A stretch of DNA of 40,286 nt from assembly GCF_003818135.1 (NCBI RefSeq), contig NZ_RPOH01000058.1:1-40286 (forward strand). Direction: 5' to 3'. This DNA comes from Buttiauxella warmboldiae (GTDB lineage: Bacteria > Pseudomonadota > Gammaproteobacteria > Enterobacterales > Enterobacteriaceae). Made by a program: the position numbers and the translations under genes. This document shows, piece by piece, positions 36,315-40,286 of this stretch. Every line of letters starts with the position of its first letter. The stretch's first letter is position 1. The notes under the pieces were generated by a model. That model saw only the letters and a program-made list of their open reading frames with translations, had not been told where the DNA came from and made no database searches.

Positions 36315-37390
36315 CGACACTGATTCACGTTCTGGGATCGGATATCCCGCATCATAACCAAACGGTACTGCGCTTCTTTAATGACGCACTGGCTACCGCG
36401 AACCCGCACGCCCGCCAGTTTATGGTGGTGTCAGGAGACGACTCGCTGTTGTCCTCTTTCCCGGCGCTTGCCGTAACCCTTTTTCCCACGAAAAAAGCGC
36501 TGGCGCAGGCCGTTGTGGAAAAAGCCCGTACTAATCGGCAGCAGCGCTTTTTCTTCCATGGTCAGTTTAATAGCGCGTTGTGGATTGCCCTGCTGACCGG
36601 CGGTTTGCAACCGGCCCAGATGAACTGGCACATTTGGGGCGCCGATCTGTATGAAGTCTCAAATAGCCTCAAGTTTCGGGCATTTTATCTGTTGCGCCGT
36701 ATCGCGCAGGGGCGAGTGGGGCGCGTGTTTGCGACCCGTGGCGATCTGAGCTATTTCCATCAGCGCCATCCGAGCGTTCCCGGTGAACTGATATATTTCC
36801 CGACGCGTATGGACTCATCGCTCAATACGCTGGCCAGCGGTGAAGAGAAAAGCGGTAAAATGACGCTGCTGGTGGGAAATTCTGGCGATAGCAGTAACCA
36901 GCACATCGCGGCATTAAACGCAATTCACGCGCAGTTTGGCGATACGGTTCGAGTGGTGCTGCCGATGGGCTATCCCACCAATAATGACGCTTACATCAAA
37001 GCGGTGCAGCAGGCGGGTAGCGCGCTGTTTAGCAAAGAAAACCTGCAGGTTCTGACGGAAAAAATGGCTTTTGATGACTACCTGGCTCTTTTACGCCAGT
37101 GCGATCTTGGCTATTTCATCTTTGAGCGCCAGCAAGGTATCGGTACGCTTTGTCTGTTGATCCAGGCAGGTATTCCTTGCGTATTGAGTCGTAAAAATCC
37201 TTTCTGGCAGGATATGGCTGAGCAGCATATTCCGGTGCTGTTTGCCAGTGATGCGCTTGATGAGCCGATAGTGCGTGAAGCGCAACGCCAGCTACGCTTG
37301 CTGGATAAACAACAAATTGCCTTCTTTAACCCTAACTACATCGACGGCTGGAAACGAGCGCTGGATAGAGTATCAGGAGAAACCGCATGA
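36311..37390 (+). CDS. wecF: TDP-Fuc4NAc:lipid II Fuc4NAc transferase
   Basis: A 359-residue glycosyltransferase of family GT56 (E. coli 359), adding Fuc4NAc to lipid II to complete lipid III at the cytoplasmic face. [19 protein letters not shown] at the N-terminus and [16 protein letters not shown] in the middle are typical. Not a membrane protein by hydrophobicity, more likely peripheral. It overlaps wzxE and wzyE by ATGA on both sides. Confidence 0.96.
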   Translation: MTTLIHVLGSDIPHHNQTVLRFFNDALATANPHARQFMVVSGDDSLLSSFPALAVTLFPTKKALAQAVVEKARTNRQQRFFFHGQFNSALWIALLTGGLQPAQMNWHIWGADLYEVSNSLKFRAFYLLRRIAQGRVGRVFATRGDLSYFHQRHPSVPGELIYFPTRMDSSLNTLASGEEKSGKMTLLVGNSGDSSNQHIAALNAIHAQFGDTVRVVLPMGYPTNNDAYIKAVQQAGSALFSKENLQVLTEKMAFDDYLALLRQCDLGYFIFERQQGIGTLCLLIQAGIPCVLSRKNPFWQDMAEQHIPVLFASDALDEPIVREAQRQLRLLDKQQIAFFNPNYIDGWKRALDRVSGETA

Positions 37391-38763
37391 GTTTGCTGCA
37401 GTTTGGCGGTCTGTTTATGGTCTGGTTTGCCTCGGTGATGTTCATCGGCATTTTAACGTACCAGGAGTTTCGCCGGGTGCGTTTCAACTTTAATGTCTTC
37501 TTCTCATTGCTCTATTTGCTGACGTTTTTCTTTGGCTTTCCGTTCACCTGCACGCTGGTGTTTCGCTTCGGGGTTGCCGTCGTTCCCGCAGACGTTTTGC
37601 TGCAGGCGCAGCTGGCGGCCGCCTGTTTTTACGGCATCTACTATGTTGCCTATAAAACGCGATTGCGGGAGAAGCGAATCGCGCAGCCGCGGCGCCCACT
37701 CTTCACCATGAACCGTGTGGAGACGCATCTGACGTGGGTAATGCTGGCGGTAGTGGCTTTGGTTAGCGTCACTATCTTCTTTATGCATAACGGCTTTTTG
37801 CTGTTTAAGCTGCATTCATACAGTCAGATTTTCTCAAGCGAAGTCTCAGGCGTTGCGTTAAAACGCTTCTTCTACTTCTTTATCCCCGCCATGCTGGTGG
37901 TCTATTTCCTCAGGCAGGATGGCCGTGCCTGGATGTTTTTCCTGGTCAGCACCGTGGCGTTTGGTTTGCTGACTTACATGATCGTCGGCGGTACGCGCGC
38001 CAATATTATCATCGCGTTCGCCATCTTCTTGTTCATCGGTATTATCCGCGGCTGGATTTCGTTGTGGATGCTGGCGGCGGCGGGCGTGTTTGGTATTGTG
38101 GGGATGTTCTGGCTGGCGTTGAAACGCTACGGGCTGAATGTGAATGGGGAAGAGGCGTTTTATACCTTCTTATACCTGACGCGCGATACCTTCTCACCCT
38201 GGGAAAATCTGGGGTTATTGCTGCAACATTACGACAAAATCGAGTTCCAGGGCCTGGCGCCGATTGTGCGTGATTTCTACGTCTTTATCCCCACCTGGTT
38301 ATGGCCGAGTCGCCCAGGCATCGTCCTGAATAGCGCGAACTACTTTACCTGGGAAATCCTCAACAACCATTCCGGGCTTGCGATTTCACCCACGCTGATT
38401 GGATCGCTGGTGGTGATGGGCGGGGTGTGGTTTATCCCGCTGGGTGCGGTTGTGGTTGGGCTGATCATCAAATGGTTTGATTGGCTGTATGAGCTGGGCA
38501 ATCAGGAGAGCAATAAGTATAAAGCGGCTATTTTGCATAGTTTCTGTTTCGGGGCCATCTTTAACATGATTGTGCTGGCGCGAGAGGGGCTGGATTCCTT
38601 TGTTTCCCGCGTGGTGTTTTTCAGCGTAATTTTTGGTGCCTGTCTGGTCCTCGCCAAACTACTCTACTGGTTATTTGATAGTGCGGGATTGATACGCCAA
38701 CGGCTGCGCCGCGCGCCGCGTGTTATTTCTGACTCTCAAAATGCTTCTCAAGGAATATCATGA
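37387..38763 (+). CDS. wzyE: ECA polymerase WzyE
   Basis: A 458-residue polytopic inner-membrane protein (E. coli WzyE about 450) that polymerises ECA repeats in the periplasm. Many hydrophobic segments, and a conserved periplasmic loop [23 protein letters not shown]. The slightly longer C-terminus ([21 protein letters not shown]) is basic and cytoplasmic. It overlaps wecF at the start and wecG at the end by ATGA. Confidence 0.95.
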   Translation: MSLLQFGGLFMVWFASVMFIGILTYQEFRRVRFNFNVFFSLLYLLTFFFGFPFTCTLVFRFGVAVVPADVLLQAQLAAACFYGIYYVAYKTRLREKRIAQPRRPLFTMNRVETHLTWVMLAVVALVSVTIFFMHNGFLLFKLHSYSQIFSSEVSGVALKRFFYFFIPAMLVVYFLRQDGRAWMFFLVSTVAFGLLTYMIVGGTRANIIIAFAIFLFIGIIRGWISLWMLAAAGVFGIVGMFWLALKRYGLNVNGEEAFYTFLYLTRDTFSPWENLGLLLQHYDKIEFQGLAPIVRDFYVFIPTWLWPSRPGIVLNSANYFTWEILNNHSGLAISPTLIGSLVVMGGVWFIPLGAVVVGLIIKWFDWLYELGNQESNKYKAAILHSFCFGAIFNMIVLAREGLDSFVSRVVFFSVIFGACLVLAKLLYWLFDSAGLIRQRLRRAPRVISDSQNASQGIS

Positions 38764-39500
38764 ACGAGTTAACTACCGCGCCGTGTTATGAGATTCGCGG
38801 CCTGCAGCTGCTGGGCTGGCGTGATATGCAGCATGCTCTGGATTATCTCTACGCGGGAGGTTCGCTGCGCAATGGGACGCTGGTGGCGATTAACGCCGAG
38901 AAAATCCTTGCCGCAGAACGCGAACAGGAAGTGCGAGCGTTAATCGAAAATGCGCAATACAAATACGCCGATGGCATCAGCGTGGTGCGTTCGATTCGTA
39001 AAAAGTTTCCAGGGGCCGTGGTGTCGCGGGTGCCGGGAGCCGATCTCTGGGAAGCGTTGATGCAGCGTGCCGGGCAGGAAGGCACGCCGGTGTTCCTGAT
39101 TGGCGGCAAGCCAGAAATACTGGCGCAAACTGAAGCCAAACTTCGTGAGCAATGGCGGGTGAATATTGTCGGTAGCCAGGATGGCTACTTTAAGCCTGCG
39201 CAGCAAGCTGCTGTGTTCGAACGTATTCGTGACAGCGGCGCGGCGATAGTCACGGTAGCCATGGGGTCGCCACGCCAGGAAATCTTTATGCGCGACTGCC
39301 GCAAGGTTTATCCGGATGCGTTATATATGGGCGTGGGCGGCACCTACGATGTCTTCACCGGTCATGTGAAGCGTGCACCGAAGGTCTGGCAAAACCTGGG
39401 GCTTGAGTGGTTATACCGCTTATTGTCGCAACCGAGCCGTATTACGCGCCAGATAAAGCTGCTGCGTTATCTGGGCTGGCATTATACCGGGCGTCTGTAA
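38760..39500 (+). CDS. wecG: UDP-ManNAcA transferase WecG
   Basis: A 246-residue GT26-family (WecG/TagA/CpsF) glycosyltransferase (E. coli 246) adding ManNAcA to undecaprenyl-PP-GlcNAc to make lipid II. Features: INAEKILAA near the start, [10 protein letters not shown], a catalytic-region [31 protein letters not shown] and a basic amphipathic C-terminus ([20 protein letters not shown]) thought to bind the membrane. The last ECA gene; followed by 150 bp with no clear intrinsic terminator before the tRNA genes. Confidence 0.96.
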   Translation: MNELTTAPCYEIRGLQLLGWRDMQHALDYLYAGGSLRNGTLVAINAEKILAAEREQEVRALIENAQYKYADGISVVRSIRKKFPGAVVSRVPGADLWEALMQRAGQEGTPVFLIGGKPEILAQTEAKLREQWRVNIVGSQDGYFKPAQQAAVFERIRDSGAAIVTVAMGSPRQEIFMRDCRKVYPDALYMGVGGTYDVFTGHVKRAPKVWQNLGLEWLYRLLSQPSRITRQIKLLRYLGWHYTGRL

Positions 39501-39606
39501 ACCGTCTCTTTGATAGCAATAAAGCGAGTTTGACGGCTATATCTGGTTGGATAACCACCAGAATGTGCAAAGCATAACCAAACGCGCATTTTATTTAAAT
39601 AAGCAC

Positions 39607-39635
39607 TAGACAGCTGAGCATGAAGCCCGTAATAT
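39607..39635 (+). promoter_or_regulatory. Promoter of the argX-hisR-leuT-proM tRNA operon
   Basis: -35 TAGACA (39607-39612) and -10 TAATAT (39630-39635) with exactly 17 bp spacing; the bases after the -10 are GC-rich (CCGACCCCGC), as in promoters shut off by ppGpp, and an AT-rich run (ATTTTATTTAAATAA) lies upstream as an UP element. The start should lie near 39642. Confidence 0.75.
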
Positions 39636-39656
39636 CCGACCCCGCAACGGCGCTAT

Positions 39657-39733
<77 letters not shown>

Positions 39734-39802
39734 TTAATTGAATGGCGCTGGAGCTGCGGCGGTCTTGTTGTTAAAAGTTGACCGCGCGAAAAGATTTACA
39801 GT

Positions 39803-39879
39803 GGTGGCTATAGCTCAGTTGGTAGAGCCCTGGATTGTGATTCCAGTTGTCGTGGGTTCGAGTCCCATTAGCCACCCCA
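39803..39879 (+). tRNA. hisR: tRNA-His (anticodon GTG)
   Basis: 77 nt including the extra G at -1 typical of tRNA-His, with an encoded CCA; anticodon GTG at 39837-39839. Second gene of the tRNA operon. Confidence 0.97.
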
Positions 39880-39895
39880 TTAATTTAGTGATATT

Positions 39896-39982
39896 GCGAA
39901 GGTGGCGGAATTGGTAGACGCGCTAGCTTCAGGTGTTAGTGTTCTTACGGACGTGAGGGTTCAAGTCCCTCTCTTCGCACCA
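39896..39982 (+). tRNA. leuT: tRNA-Leu (anticodon CAG)
   Basis: 87 nt with the long variable arm of class II tRNAs and an encoded CCA; anticodon CAG at 39930-39932. It differs from the E. coli gene at a few positions in the T stem and acceptor stem (CCCTCTCTTCGC end) in ways that keep pairing. Confidence 0.96.
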
Positions 39983-40023
39983 TCTCTAAGTTAAGCCAGA
40001 AGTAAGAAATAAAAGCAGTATTT

Positions 40024-40100
40024 CGGCGAGTAGCGCAGCTTGGTAGCGCAACTGGTTTGGGACCAGTGGGTCGGAGGTTCGAATCCTCTCTCGCCGACCA
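40024..40100 (+). tRNA. proM: tRNA-Pro (anticodon TGG)
   Basis: 77 nt with an encoded CCA; anticodon TGG at 40058-40060. Last tRNA of the operon. The final 19 bases are copied again at 40231-40249. Confidence 0.97.
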
Positions 40101-40105
40101 AATTT

Positions 40106-40136
40106 AAAAAAGACCAACCTTCGGGTTGGTCTTTTT
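40106..40136 (+). terminator. Terminator after proM (first copy)
   Basis: AAAAAGACCAACC / GGTTGGTCTTTTT with a TTCG tetraloop, just after tRNA-Pro. A second, nearly identical copy is at 40255-40286. Confidence 0.92.
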
Positions 40137-40254
40137 GCATCTGTAGCTCACAGAGGATGAGAACCTCCGAAGGAGGTTTGAGCCGAGCGCAGCGAGACAA
40201 CGTTGCTTTAGCAGCGGCCCGCAGGGGAATAATCCTCTCTCGCCGACCAAATTT

Positions 40255-40286
40255 AGAAAAAGACCAACCTTCGGGTTGGTCTTTTT
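40255..40286 (+). terminator. Terminator, second copy
   Basis: The same AGACCAACC-TTCG-GGTTGGTCT hairpin with A before and T after, ending at the window edge. A transcript passing the first copy would be stopped here. Confidence 0.9.

Larger units (their letters stand above)
40082..40286 (+). repeat. Duplicated tRNA-Pro tail plus terminator (rtT-like repeat)
   Basis: The last 19 bases of tRNA-Pro (40082-40100) and the following terminator recur at 40231-40286, a period of 149 bp, with one or two changes (an extra base in the A run). Between the copies is a core at about 40199-40228 (CAACGTTGCTTTAGCAGCGG, then CCCGCAGGG) resembling that at 90-119. The E. coli tyrT operon has 178-bp repeats each carrying the last 19 bp of tRNA-Tyr (rtT RNA). 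The window ends inside the second copy, so more copies may follow. Confidence 0.8.

Noticed and set aside
39991-40200. 69-codon frame on the minus strand over tRNA-Pro
   Set aside because: It is antisense to the tRNA and terminator; such frames (GERGFEPPTHWSQTSCATKLRYSP) are a well-known false gene call over tRNA genes.

Overview
This is a chromosomal segment from a gammaproteobacterium of the family Enterobacteriaceae. The gene content, gene order and protein lengths follow the Escherichia coli region running from the rrnC tail (5S, aspT, trpT) through hdfR, maoP, yifB, ilvLXGMEDA, ilvY-ilvC, ppiC, rep, gppA, rhlB, trxA, rho and the enterobacterial common antigen (ECA) cluster to argX-hisR-leuT-proM. 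It is not E. coli itself. It differs from that species at several loci, carries an extra sugar operon, and lacks two ECA genes. I cannot name the genus from sequence alone.

Layout. Positions 1-451 hold the last bases of a 5S rRNA gene, a duplicated 5S tail, tRNA-Asp and tRNA-Trp. Positions 498-3328 carry hdfR (minus), maoP (plus) and yifB/comM (minus). Positions 3614-10280 are the branched-chain amino acid operon: attenuator peptide ilvL, small ORF ilvX, an intact ilvG, then ilvM, ilvE, ilvD and ilvA. Positions 10339-17736 are an accessory operon not found between ilvA and ilvY in E. coli: PTS IIA, IIB and IIC of the galactitol type, a PRD-type transcriptional regulator, a class II aldolase, DhaK-like and DhaL-like kinase subunits and a private HPr. 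A decayed DhaK relative follows on the opposite strand (17773-18175), then 335 bp without a convincing gene. Positions 18511-21059 are the divergent ilvY/ilvC pair. Positions 21106-28386 are the conserved block ppiC, rep, gppA, rhlB, trxA and rho. Positions 28593-39500 are the ECA cluster wecA-wzzE-wecB-wecC-wecD-wecE-wzxE-wecF-wzyE-wecG, with no rffG or rffH between wecC and wecD. Positions 39607-40286 are the promoter and genes for tRNA-Arg, tRNA-His, tRNA-Leu and tRNA-Pro, followed by a second copy of the tRNA-Pro tail and terminator.

How the genes work together. IlvG/M, IlvC, IlvD, IlvE and IlvA make isoleucine and valine from threonine and pyruvate; IlvY tunes ilvC to its substrate, and the ilvL attenuator tunes the rest. 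The accessory operon reads as a complete carbohydrate module: import with phosphorylation, cleavage by an aldolase, phosphorylation of a short ketose by the DhaK/DhaL pair, its own HPr and its own PTS-sensing regulator. The substrate is unknown. The ECA genes build and polymerise the GlcNAc-ManNAcA-Fuc4NAc repeat; the first two dTDP-sugar steps must come from genes outside this window.

The most interesting items are the accessory PTS/aldolase/DhaKL/HPr operon with its decayed neighbour, the missing rffG-rffH pair, and the two ends of the window, where the 3' tail of a stable RNA gene (5S at the left, tRNA-Pro at the right) is duplicated next to a shared core of the kind known from the E. coli tyrT (rtT) and rrnB T1-T2 regions.
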